Positions 32,393 to 43,649 of a DNA stretch of 64,000 nt are shown here, in pieces (positions within the stretch are counted from its first letter, which is position 1; each line of letters starts with the position of its first letter). Source of the DNA: Ischnura elegans (Eukaryota > Arthropoda > Insecta > Odonata > Coenagrionidae); contig NC_060251.1 of NCBI RefSeq assembly GCF_921293095.1, positions 57,739,585-57,803,584 of the forward strand. The letters are read 5' to 3'. The notes under the pieces were generated by a model. That model saw only the letters and a program-made list of their open reading frames with translations, was not told the origin of the DNA and made no database searches. The position numbers and the translations under genes were made by a program.

Positions 32393-32546
32393 TTATAAGG
32401 ATGATCTCTTTCCGCCCCAGGGGAAGAAATCTGCACCTGCAGCTCGTCGATTTTGTCGTGGGGGCTGGAGGTTGGTCGCTGCCCTCCATAGGGCATTCCA
32501 TCTCTTATGCTCCCAGGGCAATCCTTCGGTAATCGTTGGGTCTTCC
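32393..32546 (-). CDS. Kinin precursor terminal exon (sixth kinin)
   Basis: The minus strand encodes RR, AAGADFFPWGG, KR, SSL, stop (TAA at 32395-32393). The nucleotides around FFPWGGKR are almost identical to those in the upstream exon. Acceptor candidates are CAACAG (exon starts 32546) or GGGAAG (starts 32541); the second keeps frame with the upstream donor. Confidence 0.7.
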
Positions 32547-35500
32547 CTGTTGGGGGCAAATTGAAATCATGGTGTAGTCCTGATCGGGCCTTTCTTCATT
32601 CAGCCAGTGGTCATTCATGTCATTCAGTAAACATTTCCCTTATTTTTTAACATCTATGCTTAAGCCTTTGTACTTGCTATTTCAATGCAATTATCCAAAA
32701 ATTTTGCTTCTATCATTCAAATAAAAGTTTTGAGATCACTTGTTGCCTATTTACTGACAAATAGAGCACAGGCCTGGGGTATTGAACCTGTGTGTTGAAA
32801 ATTATTGACTGAAATCGTTAGTTCATTTCATTTTAATTGCCTTAACTTTCCTGCAATCCAAATACAGGATTTTAAAGGAAAGGTTGTAACATTTTCCTTG
32901 AAAGCTGAAGTATTTGTCATTAATATACTCTATTTAGGGTTTTTATCCCAAAATTTAAAGCAGATTTTTCAGTGCAGCTTTATCTTATTTACTTGCAGAA
33001 AGGAAATCCAGTTATTTGTATAAATTATTTAATTTTCTTTCCACCTCTTGACTCTTCCTTTTCAGTTTTTTTTAGCTTGTAAAATAACTGCTCTCTTAGT
33101 TTGTGTCATTGTATATTATGAAGTAGAACATACTCATGGAGGCATACATTTATGTTTTAGTGCTCTCGGGCTAAATGGTTCATTGACATTTTATTTTTTT
33201 TTTGTGTTACCTTAAGACTCATTTCAAGAAATCATTTACCTAAAAATTAGAGTCTATTCATAACATGCTTTTATTACTTCTTCAGTAGATTCTTGAATGT
33301 CACTATTCATTTGGGAAATTGCCTCCATTACATTAAAGGGTTTTTATCATCAGTAAGCATACTAATTTTGTGTGTAGGTAATAGGCAACATGTAATTATG
33401 GGGGAAAAATAATATTCTGGTATATAATAACAAGGCATATAACATTCAGACTTCTTACTCCTAATGTGATTTTTGTGTTTTCATAGCCAATTAGTAAAAA
33501 TAGGATGTCATAAAGGTACATTAGATATTTTCCAGGGAAACATTTTGGAAGAAGATAGCCTATCAATTGTATGTGCATTCAATTATGACTGTGATGCAGT
33601 CTACAACATATGAGTTTGTAAAATAAATCCTGCCGGTTGACTTAGTTGGAGAAAGGTCAGAAAAGACTTGTTGGTGGATAGTGTTGGGGAAGTTAGATAA
33701 ATTGAATAGAGAATGATATTGCTGAATGATTATTTCCTGTTTACTCTGGTCCCCAACCAGAGTAAAAGTAGCCCAAGATTCTGTACAATAGAGCAGCACC
33801 AGATAATTTGCTGCTCGGTCTGATTATACTATTGAGTGCTGAAGAAAATGAGGTGAGTTTCTAGGGTTAGGCAGTGACATAAGAGTTGAAGCAAATGTTT
33901 AGAGTAATGCCACCATGGATTAGGCAAGAGTAAGGAATTTAATTCAGAAGTGCTTGCGGGCTAGTGTTGCCATTAGATATCTTTAACGGGTCAAATCATG
34001 AATTTTGTTGAAAAAAGCATTTTATGTGGTTTTCTCCATATTTTCACTGTGCATGTAACACCAATTTTGTATTCTGATTTGCAAAATATATATTTCTATT
34101 TGACCTAAAGTGATACTTCCTAAAGGAATGAAATTTTCAGGTAGGTTAAGGTTTTGTCTACATGAATATTTCATTCCTTGTCATTCAAATGATAACTAAA
34201 ATCCATGCACAGCCTGTGATTGTGCGATAAAATATTTATTTAATTCTTAGTAAATAAATTGTAATTATTCAGTGAGTGTGAATTTAGTGATATTTTATTT
34301 CATCTAGCGGACATTCTTTGGAAAGGGTTCTTACACAGTGGCTATAAGGTGATTCCTAGTGGAGGTTGGACTCCTGCGCCCTCTGCCAAAAGGTCGGCCC
34401 CATGCCTCCCCACTCTCACCCTCACTACCTTCCCTCACCCCTACAAACTCCTCTGGTTGCCCTGCGTAAAGCCATTCCACTGACCCTGTGGAGAGAAATT
34501 GGAAATTAAGGTTGTATTAAAATTTCCATATTAATCTTCTAATCTCAAAGCAATGATAAATACACTCATGATTAAGGCACTCATATCTATTCAAAGCCTC
34601 CTCTTATTACACAAGGGGGTGAGAAGCCAAGGGTTACAAGTAATTTTCTTTCTAAACAGAGTTAGGTACCGCAATTGATTGAAGAAATATACAAAAACTT
34701 GGTGGCCAAGGGATATGAATGAGTATATGCTCTGTGCTGACATAGAGTGGAAAATCAAATGTCAAGTTGATCTTGTATTTTTATTTACCTAATTTCTGCA
34801 CTTAACTCTGTTTAGAAAAAATAACTTGTACCCCTTGGCTTCTCTTCCCCACAAATGTGTTTTGAATAAGTTGTGACGTTTGCATTGATGATAGTTCAAA
34901 ATTAAATTTTTGTTGTTTTGTCTAATATCAATATCAATGCTGTTATTTTCCCCTTGATTTTGGTTAGAGATGCATAGTTGATCATCTATGGTTGTAACTA
35001 TAGATTTCTACTTGATTAGAATTATTGAATGAGTGATATATTCCTGAAAATAAGAATTAAATTCCTGTATTCAGTTAAGGCACAAACTCCACTGTGCTAG
35101 TTGTCCTCCTGTAAACAGTACTTTATCATGTTCATGTTGGTCTGAGGTTGGATTTTGGGAAAAGTTACTTCAAAAGGTACTTCATATTTGAAATAATTAA
35201 TTTCATAGTTAGTTGAGTGCAGAAAATCATTTTCAGTTCATAATCTTGGCTTGATGTGCTCTTCAATGCAACATAGCCAAATTCTACAGTGATTCCATTT
35301 GCATAAAAGTAAGTGACCACTGACCTCAACTGTGGAGCAATTTAATAATAGGGTAGCGGATTTGAGGAAAATGGACGCTGTAGTTAAAAATAAAAGGAAG
35401 GAAATAGCTTTGGTGAAAGAGGCATGTAGGAGTGTTTACAAAAGGCTAACAAAGATATACTTAAGAATACTTATTCGAGTTTCCAGAAGTTACTCAAAGC

Positions 35501-36647
35501 ACTCAGATAGGTATTTAAGTACCCATGCAGTCATGAGGGTATTTAAGTACTTAGACTAATCGGCAAATACCTTGTGGTAGACTAATTCATTCCCACCTTT
35601 GGTACAATCGGAATATGGACCTGGGGACATGTCATCTTTCTGTAGCCAAGCACTCTATCCACCTGGCTACCATGCCCATATATTTACTGCATATTTCTTT
35701 AACACATTTTTCAAATTGTTCCCTAAGTCCATATTAAACTACAGCAATGGTAAAATTCCCATACTATGTGCATACTGAACTCAACTGATCATTGGTTTGA
35801 TATTTTCAAGGTTGATAAATACGTTTGTAAATGTCCGTGCTTGTTTGCTTGTTTATGTCAAAACCATGGTTTGTTGAGTCCAATATGTACTCTTGGTAGT
35901 ATACAAGTTACCAGTGTTTTATTTTAATATGGATATCAAATGTTATGGATACAAAATACAGCCTAGTAGGGAGTTAAATTTTGCCTCCAGTATTTTCGAT
36001 TCCCCTGCAAATTTTTCTCCATGTTCAAACTTGCACTATACATTTTCCTTGAGGATGACTGAGCTTGATTTAATGCAGCATCACCGTTCCTCCTCACCTC
36101 GGGGTCCCTCCTCCACCTCCGCTTCGCCTCCGCTCCTCTTTCCGCCCCACGGGAAGAAGGCCCTTGGGGCCTCGCCCTTCGGTCCCCTCTTTCCTCCCCA
36201 TGCGTTGAACCGGCTCCTCTTGCCGCCCCACGCGTTGAATCCCACCCTCTTGTTGGCCTCCTCTGGTGAGCCGGACGCTCCTCCCGGTCCTCGAAGCCCG
36301 TCCCTCAGGCCCAGCACCCAGCCGAGGGCCCCGCCGCGGAACGCCGACGATCCGTCCGCATCCGCGCTTCGCTTACCGCCCCACGCGTTGAAGCCCACCC
36401 GCTTGCCGCCCCACGCGTTGAAGCCTACTCGCTTGGCCGGCTCCCCGTGGTCGCCTCCCCCTTTGGCGTCCGCCGCCTCGTCCGCTTCTTCCTCGAGGGG
36501 CAGCCGGGGAGGTTCGTCCGCGCCCGGGGCGGAGACTCCGGTGCAGGGCGAGTCGCCTGAGGACGCGGGTGCGCTGGCCGCCGCGGATAGGGTCGCGAAG
36601 GCGGCCATGTTGGCCAGCAGCAGGCAGAGGCCGTGGCTCGGCTTCAT
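32393..36647 (-). CDS. Insect kinin (leucokinin) neuropeptide precursor
   Basis: Secreted prepropeptide cut at dibasic sites into amidated kinins (C-terminus FX1X2WG-amide), which act through a G-protein-coupled receptor on Malpighian tubules and gut. The main exon (36680-36098, ATG at 36647-36645) encodes a signal peptide (about residues 1-26, MKPSHGLCLLLANMAAF...). It then carries VGFNAWGGKR three times, SRFNAWGGKR once, and APRAFFPWGGKR once. A second exon (from 32546 or 32541 down to 32393) encodes RRAAGADFFPWGGKRSSL and stop, a sixth kinin. The first exon ends CGAG before a GTGAGG donor; reading through instead gives a stop at 36083-36081. Direct joining is in frame only with the acceptor that starts the exon at 32541. 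The stronger CAACAG acceptor (32546) shifts frame, so another exon may intervene. The exon is far more GC-rich than its surroundings. Confidence 0.85.
32560..34610. other. Kinin intron / AT-rich, nothing recognised
   Basis: Most likely intron of the kinin gene. I see no further WGGKR-type repeat. A minus-strand frame near 33800-33563 has no recognisable domain. Confidence 0.5.
34615..34850. mobile_element. MITE family GGTGAGAAGCCAAGG, copy 1
   Basis: A 236-bp element with roughly 45-bp inverted ends (GGGGGTGAGAAGCCAAGGG and its inverse), each including the word AACAGAGTTA. Short ACAA words flank both ends. Non-coding. It lies in the kinin intron. Further copies are at 62515-62759 and 63902-64000. 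Confidence 0.8.
35585..35690 (-). mobile_element. tRNA-derived SINE
   Basis: On the minus strand, GGTAGCCAGGTGGATAGAGT is a good A-box-like tRNA head, and GGTCCATATTCC stands where a B box should be. Diverged. It lies in the kinin intron. Confidence 0.55.
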
Positions 36648-36680
36648 GTCGCTCGGCTGGCTGAGAGTCCCACTGGGGAC
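36098..36680 (-). CDS. Kinin precursor exon with signal peptide and five kinins
   Basis: The acceptor TAGTTTACAG ends at 36681. The 5' untranslated part is 36680-36648 and coding runs 36647-36098 (183 codons plus one base), with donor GTGAGG at 36097. All five kinin cores (FNAWGG four times, FFPWGG once) are followed by KR and have the glycine needed for amidation. Confidence 0.88.
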
Positions 36681-36744
36681 CTGTAAACTAGAGCAGAGGA
36701 ACGTCAGTTTTGGGAGAAACCTAAAGGTGTGCTTTCTCTATGTA

Positions 36745-37065
36745 ACATGTTATATAAACATTTTAAATGTAACAAGTTACTTGTAACATTTTTTTAATAA
36801 CAAGAGTCCAGCGGAACCAAAAATGCACAAATAACATGTTGCAGATTCACCCGTCAACTGTCTATCCCCACCATGCGCCTCACCTCTTTGTTGTAACATG
36901 TTACACATTTTCCCACTTCGTGCGGGAAACCAAAAACTTGTTATAGAACACGAGTTTTTGTTTTCTAACACAATGTTACATGTAACTTATTACACGGATT
37001 TGTAAATTTTTCGTAAAACATGTTGTATGTAACTTGTTTATGTAGCATTTTACATAGTGTAAACG
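36745..37065. repeat. Cluster of TGTAACATGTTACA-like palindromes
   Basis: At least seven degenerate copies of TAACATGTTA or TAACTTGTTA lie within 320 bp just upstream of the kinin exon, for example near 36745, 36770, 36833, 36892, 36970 and 37020. They could be worn tandem repeats, a MITE end or clustered binding sites. Confidence 0.6.
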
Positions 37066-37069
37066 CTCC

Positions 37070-38430
37070 GTAAAGGGTGAGGGTTGTATTAAACCTTGTT
37101 CTCAACAACGCAGCTTGTCACAACTATGGAAAACTGCCTCCTGGAAATATTATCGGATAATTACAAGTTAGCACTAATGTCGCGGCAATATAATTGTATT
37201 TTGCAATTTTTTACATCCGAAATACATGATTTGCTTTACCTCTGGCCCGTGACATCATAAAACTTTGATTCAACGATAATTAAAGTACATAAGCTCGATC
37301 GATTCGCTAAGTTGATTTTTTATTAAGCTTTATAGTCGTAATACTTATCACATTATACAGAAGAAAATTTTTACATGTAAGTAATTCAATAATACAGTAA
37401 TTGATTTAATTCCCCTTAATACTTACTAATGCAATGTTTGTGGTAACATTGTATTTTATGTATATGAAATGAAATGCACACGAGTTTTAGAAATGTGTCT
37501 GATGGTTCGAATCAACATAATACGATTTTGCTTGGTTATTAATTGAGAAATGATCCAATCTCCGTAGAAAGTAGTCTCTAGTTAGAAAGATATAAGAAGT
37601 TTTGTGTATTTATAATGATACCATAATCATCTGCTATTCTCTGAAATGTTTTCCGCGTTTGATGCACGTCCGTAACCGTGATTTGTGGAATATTTAACGT
37701 AACGATATCGGTTTCTCCGTCAATAGAAGTCAAGTTACGCCAAGGTGAATCGTTGTGAACGGGTCTTAATACCGCATGTATTGAACTGCCCAATGAATGG
37801 ACCATCTGTGTACAGGATCTAGGAATTAACCCACATGCCTATATCCCCTCACTTTCCCTTGAATTTTACGTGCATCTTAATATGTATTTGATCTAATTAT
37901 TCTTGGAATTTTTTTAGCACTGCTCTAGCGTATATTTTATAACTTTTAGTAGGCCCAGATTAATTTTTTGACGTTTAGAGAAGCAGATGTTTTTTTAATG
38001 GTGGAAATCAAATAATGCAGTATGTATATTTATATAGATGGCCTTCCTCTTTTATATTTTATCCCTATCCGTCCTTGGACAAAATTTACTACGTTCTTCA
38101 CCATTTTTGGAGAGGTAATATTAATTACTTCGTTCATAAAATATTCGATGAATGTTACTCATGTCTACACATAATTGCAAGTTGGTACGAATGTGGCAGC
38201 AATAGAATTGTATTTTACTTTTTTTCTTCCGTAATACATGGTTTGATTTACTTCTGGTCGGTAACTTCATAAAAATTCAATAAAAATATAATTTAATTTG
38301 ATAAGCTGGATGGATTTGATGAGCTGATTTTTCCTATGAAGCGTTTTAATCATAGTATGTATCATATCTTACTGAGAAGGATATATGTACGTTTGTGGAT
38401 GAATTATACAGTCATTTATGTGACTCTCCT
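37070..38430. other. AT-rich stretch, nothing recognised
   Basis: No supported gene or element. Confidence 0.5.
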
Positions 38431-39040
38431 TAAGACTACATGTTAACATTGCATTGAATATCTATGAAATTAAGTCGCTGACTTATTATTCTTTCACTTC
38501 TATGCTTGGATGCCCCTTGGTAAACACATGTGCGAAGTTTCACAAAAATCTCCTCAATGTCAATGGAGCGTGCCTGCCACCTCAAGCAGTTGATGTGCAT
38601 GATATTGTGATAATGGTGCCTTGCCTTTGACTTTGGATTCATAGTTTGAAGGCGAAGGGACGCTCCCTGTGGCCTGCTTTTGAGCGGCGCGCGTGTGGAA
38701 TTGTTATCTGCTTTGTGTTGGCGCCAGTGAATGCCAATTGAGAGCCCTCCGTAGACAAACAGATTATCTCTGTCGTTTCCGTGTGATTTGGCTCGAATCC
38801 ATTCAGGCGCGCGTCTTTGTGTGAATCTGGGGGGTATGGGGAGACATGGCGACTCCATTGGATGAAATGGGGTGCAGCACGACGACGCGTTGGGGTGTGG
38901 TTTGTGAGCAGGATACTCGCAGGGCATTGTAACCTGATGAATATGTTGTACATCGAAACAGAGATCCAGTCAAATTAAATCTAATGCATAAGTCGGCAAT
39001 CTTAAGATTGTTAGAGCGTAGGTTTCCGCGGCGATGGTCT

Positions 39041-39230
39041 GATCTCTGCATTTCTCCAGGGTTTTCTTCCGCGTCAGGTTGTTGGTTGATTGACAACAGT
39101 TTCGCTGGCAGTCCTGCCAGCGTCCTCAGGTCACCTTCGACCTGAGGACGCTGGCAGGACTGCCAGCGAAACTGTTGTCAATCAACCAACAACCTGACGC
39201 GGAAGAAAACCCTGGAGAAATGCAGAGATC
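39041..39230. repeat. Perfect 91-bp inverted repeat with hammerhead-like cores
   Basis: The arms 39041-39131 and 39140-39230 are exact reverse complements with an 8-base spacer. Each arm, read outward, contains CCTGAGGA, a stem CGCTGGCAG/CTGCCAGCG, then AAACTGTTG. This is the order of a hammerhead core (CTGANGA, stem II, GAAAC), although the first base of GAAA is shared with stem II. Such cores mark the terminal repeats of Penelope-like elements. A LINE fragment abuts the right arm. Confidence 0.85.
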
Positions 39231-39244
39231 AATCTTAAGATTGG

Positions 39245-39640
39245 TTTGACACAGCTCTCCATTCCGCTCTCCTATCTGCTTGATTTTTCAAGCGAAGATT
39301 TTCGGATGAAAAAGTATAAAAGAGGTGGTATTTCACACCCGTCCAACCGCACCTTGAATATACAGCGAGCATATGGGATCCGGTGCAGAAAGACTTAATC
39401 CGTGAACTTAATAAAATGCAAAGGAAAGCTGCGAGATTTGTCAAAAACTGTTACGGCTGTAAAGAAAGCGTTACACAGAAGTTAAAAGAATTAGGCTGGA
39501 AGCTACTAGAGACCCAAAGGTTGCGCGATAGGCTTAGATTACTTGAGCAATTGAGAGTGGTAATCTTTAAAAGCGACACCGAGAACTTTATATTAGAACC
39601 GTACTACATTTCCTGGTCCAACATAAACGATTAATTAGTG
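39245..39640 (+). mobile_element. LINE reverse-transcriptase C-terminal fragment
   Basis: The plus-strand translation reads FSSEDFRMKKYK, VQPHLEYTASIWDPVQKDL, then NKMQRKAARFVKNCYG, KLKELGWKLLETQRLRD and RLRLLEQ. These are conserved marks of CR1/jockey-type reverse transcriptase C-termini. It is 5'-truncated at or near the inverted repeat. Confidence 0.85.
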
Positions 39641-40084
39641 AGATATTTTTCCGAACGAATAAGTATTGGAAATAATTTTTCCCTCAAACAGTAATGGACT
39701 TCTACGTGGAACTTCCTTAGAGCATTTCCATTGCATTCATTTAGGGCTGGTATCCTAACACCTCGGACACGCATTTTAAGGTGGCTGGCGGGGTAGTATG
39801 TAGATCTTGTATTTTCCTTGTGGAATAATTCCTCTCATTTACATCATTAATAGCCTGTCCTATGTAACTAATTCGGGGCCGTATCAGCAGTAGTAAGAAA
39901 TATTAATTTTTAATTATCGAATCTGTTGATTGGCTTTGCCCCAATGCAGTGCGTTAACTCGTTGACGAGAGGCGATCGTGCCTATCAGGACACTTCGTCA
40001 AGTCAGTTTGACGGTTTAGGCCCTTCGAGTTTAACCTATGTCTCTAGCGCGCAACAGGGGTAAATTGCTTTGCAATAACTTAAC

Positions 40085-40350
40085 AGATTTGGGTATGTAG
40101 AAGGTGAGGTGGACGAGGAGGAGGAACGACCAAATGTTGGAAATGGTGAGTGAGGAGAGCCAGCTTTTAGATGAGATACGGAGGAGACAGAAGGTATGGA
40201 TGGAGCGAGTACTTAGCGGGGAGGTGATGTTGATAACAGTGTTAGAGTTCAGAATATTTGGTGAACGAGGGAGGGAAGGAAGAGAATAGGATTTTTAGAT
40301 GAATTGAAACGGAGTAGGCCTTAGGTCTTATTGTGAATTGCAGAGGAAAT
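40085..40350 (+). mobile_element. LINE fragment (endonuclease/RT C-terminus type)
   Basis: The frame reads RWTRRRNDQMLEMVSEESQ, then RRRQKVWMERVLSGEVML and FGERGREGRE. It mirrors the C-terminal block W..R..NE.VL..V.E...LL..I..RQ..W.GH.LRG...L...EGR..GKRGRGR seen in many arthropod LINEs. Short and degraded. Confidence 0.6.
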
Positions 40351-40616
40351 GACGAGAAAGTAGGGGGGGCTCCCTTCTCAAGTACTCCATGGAAACCTAC
40401 ATTAATTGGGAGAATACATATAAAATAGGTTGAAGCGCAAAAAATAGCGTGGACTCTCGGTTATATATCACTCTTCTGCGGGACTACATCTACAAACCGT
40501 CGCACATAAGGTATTGACATTCAGTTGAAGTGTTTCATGGCCGCATCGGCTTCTTTTCCGGACTTCTCAATATTATATAATATCCACGCTATTTTTTATT
40601 TCAAGGTATCTTCTTT

Positions 40617-40776
40617 CAGTGGCGGATCGAGGATAGGGACTAGGGGGGCGGGGGGCTTAGTGGGGGTTAAAATTCCAGCAGTGGTGGGGGTCGGAAAAAA
40701 TTATCATTCTATCTAGTGTAAATTGAATACCCAAGGGAAAGAATATAGTCCCCCCCCCCCCATAGATCCGCCACTG
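40617..40776. mobile_element. hAT-type MITE, ends CAGTGGCGGATC
   Basis: A 160-bp element with ends CAGTGGCGGATCGAGG and, inverted, CAGTGGCGGATCTATGG. The flanks TCTTCTTT and TCTTCTTC form an 8-bp target duplication with one mismatch. It has G/C homopolymer tracts inside and is non-coding. Confidence 0.75.
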
Positions 40777-41139
40777 TCTTCTTCCACAATTGAAGGTTAT
40801 AACTAGCAAAACACGGTGCAAAGTGCATGGAATATATGAATGCGGCACTGCGCGTTCTGAATTTTCAAGCTATTTTTCCCATTAATTCGAATTCAACAAA
40901 ACCCAACGCTGATTTCTACAGTTTCTGCCCTATTTTTTTCTATAAATTTCGCCATTGATGTATAGTTCTAGAACTACGCTAATTTCTCCGATCGTATAAT
41001 TTCTTGCTAATATATTTCTATAAACCGCCGTAATACGTCACGGAAAAGGCGATAAATACTTGGCTGGCGAAGCGGGAGAGATGCGTCCTGTTAATATAAT
41101 GTAATCCATCCCTTTCGACTTAAGTCTGTGAGTAAGACT

Positions 41140-42930
41140 TGGAAATTTGTGTAAATCACTCGCTGCTTCCGTCAAATCACTAGTGTCACTCCCTACCTCG
41201 GAGTTAACACTTATTGGAGCGATTTTTGGCTTCTGCGCAAAGGAAAAATATTTAAATTGCAGAACCTGAGATGAAGGGATGATTATTACTGGCCGATGCC
41301 GGCGAAATGGTTTGTTTCCGTATTATTTATTTCGATTGGAAATTTTTACTAACATAAAAATTAAACTTCACGAAGAAGGAGAGGTATCAGGGTTTCAATA
41401 AACTGTATGTATGTTAGTCTTTTATTTTCTAGGTTTTTATATTTCCTTTAATGATGCTGATGTTGAGATTTCATCGTTGGCTCCAGCCTTTGGTTAGGCC
41501 TTGCGCTGCCACCGTAAGCTCCCTTGTTCATATTCTTAATTCGCAGCGCGACGTTTGCTTTTCTTGGTTTCTTTGACGGCATCACGAACTGTCTAAGTAT
41601 GTACTAAGTGTCTCCCGTGACATCATCCGCGATTAGTGACGTCGTAGGAGACATTCCATTACTTTCTCCCTCTCTCTCCACTGTGGTCCACTGCCACGGA
41701 ATTTCATCTCGAAGATTTGTCTCCCATCATTTTCCAACGTCCACCCTGTAAGGGACCACGGCCAACCCCCACGAAGGACATACACTTCTCCCTCGTCTCC
41801 GAGAGAGAATCCGCCCATCATCCCCGCATCTCTCTCGTTTTCATCATTTTCCCTTTTTTTATTTTCGCTCCTCATTCGCCGAGCGAGTGGGGTCGGGAGG
41901 GGAGGGCTGTCGGCCACACGAGTAATACCCTCTCATCTCCGTTCCATTTTGGAGTGGGAGCCATTAAGATTGGGTCAATCACATTTCATCCGCTTGGATG
42001 CCACCCCGTGATGTGCACTCCGTGTTTCTCTTCTGTTTTTTTATTAATTTCACTCTCCTCATTACCCCTTCTACATTTTCACGTCGCCTTTGGCCGCTTC
42101 GAATGTACCGACAGCAACAACAACAACAACCCACAAGAATTTACAACCCTGTGCAGCTTATTAATGCTCTTCTAATTATTTATCGGAAAGAGGCTCGTGT
42201 GCTATTTTTTTACGCCGTTTCTGATGAGGTAGTTGGCAGGCCCTGGTTTTTTGCTGTCTTTTTCATTCATCAGTTGCATTAACTGCTGTTCGTATTTTCG
42301 GCGGCGAAACAGTGTTATTTAGTATTTGCTGTGTTTGAAGTTACTTACCCGAACATGGGATGGGATCTTCAAAATTTGTTTAAATCACTCGTGGTTTTCG
42401 TCAAATCACCAATGTCGCCACCTACCTCGGAGTAAATATTTAATTTATTTATTTATTGGCAAATGCGCAATGTTGAAACGGCAAAATCAGAAATATCTTA
42501 GTGAGTCTGATTCGGATGAATGCGTTTGTTTGATGTTATTTATTTCGATTATAAAATTTAATTCGCATCACATTTAAAGCTCACGAAGATGATGTATCAA
42601 GATTCTGATGAAGTAGTAGGATTCTGATGAATGCGTTTGTTTGATGTTATTTATTTCGATTATAAAATTTAATTCGCATCACATTTAAAGCTCACGAAGA
42701 TGATGTATCAAGATTCTGATGAAGTAGTAGGCTGAAGTGCCGGTATTTGTTGCGGACTTTTTCATTCATCAGTCGCATTATCTGCTGTTCATATTTTCGG
42801 CGGGGAAACAGTCCAGAAACGACGGCGAAATCTTCCAATAAAAGTAATAAATCACTTTCATTTTATAGGTTTTTCTTTCTTAAATGATACTGAAGTTGAG
42901 ATTTCATTCTTGGCTTTGGCTTTTGGTGAG
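41140..42930. repeat. Region of diverged direct duplications and a 111-bp tandem pair
   Basis: 42515-42736 holds two nearly identical 111-bp units. Older copies of neighbouring blocks are also visible: 41150-41225 resembles 42376-42440, 41450-41500 resembles 42880-42930, and 42260-42310 resembles 42762-42812. A (CAA)n tract lies at about 42112-42131. 41640-41990 is pyrimidine- and GC-rich. No gene recognised. Confidence 0.65.
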
Positions 42931-43649
42931 GAGCTGTCAACTGGAGCGCTCATGAACGTACTCTGAAATCCTTTGCGACTTTTACTTCTCGAGGGGCCCT
43001 CAACTTCTGCGAGTTTTTGTTTCTAATTTACTTATTAAGTCTACCACCTTGTTTAGGTGAAAAGGTTCTTTCATAATTCAATTTAGCTGGCTACTTAGAG
43101 GTCGAAAGATAAGCGTATCAAAGTCGCGTAATTTCTTAAAATTGAACTTTAATGCTACTATGCCGTTGTTTGTGTAACCACTTTTTTGCGAATGATCGGG
43201 GAAATTTTTTTGGAGGCTTGGTCAATTATAAAATTAAGTATTCGTAAATTTTTTTCCCGTCTTTTTGCTCATTGATTCAGATCCTAAGTGTGTAGTACCA
43301 CGCAAAAAAACTACATTAGTGTGGAGAAATTGGTGTGAATATCAATAAAGTAATGCTGAATATTTTTATGTACAATTTTCCTTCGCTATTGTTGTTTCGT
43401 ACGTTGAAAATGTACCGTAGAATGCTCAAATGAATGAGTAAAAATTCGAAAAATATTATCCGTAAGTTATTTTGTGATTTAACATGCCTTAGGAACATTA
43501 TCTCCATTCATACGTAAATATAACCATTCGTAATATCAATAAAACAAGATTGCAAATGTCACCAAACTCATTATCTTATCTAATCTAATCAAAATCGCAC
43601 TGCACTCTTGTGCCTTGAACCTAATGTGATACATTTATCTGATCAAGTG

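Noticed and set aside
33563-33799. 78-codon minus-strand frame, considered as a LINE piece
   Set aside because: No clear match to reverse-transcriptase blocks.
35893-36786. 297-codon plus-strand open frame, the longest in the window
   Set aside because: It is the antisense of the GC-rich kinin exon. Its repeats (LPPHALKP) are the complement of the kinin repeats.
38436-39096. Overlapping minus-strand frames of up to 163 codons
   Set aside because: Overlapping frames with no domain, part of them inside the perfect palindrome. Perhaps Penelope-type flank, but not supportable as a gene.
41633-42282. Frames of 94-152 codons on both strands
   Set aside because: Pyrimidine-rich low-complexity sequence with no domain and no splice support.
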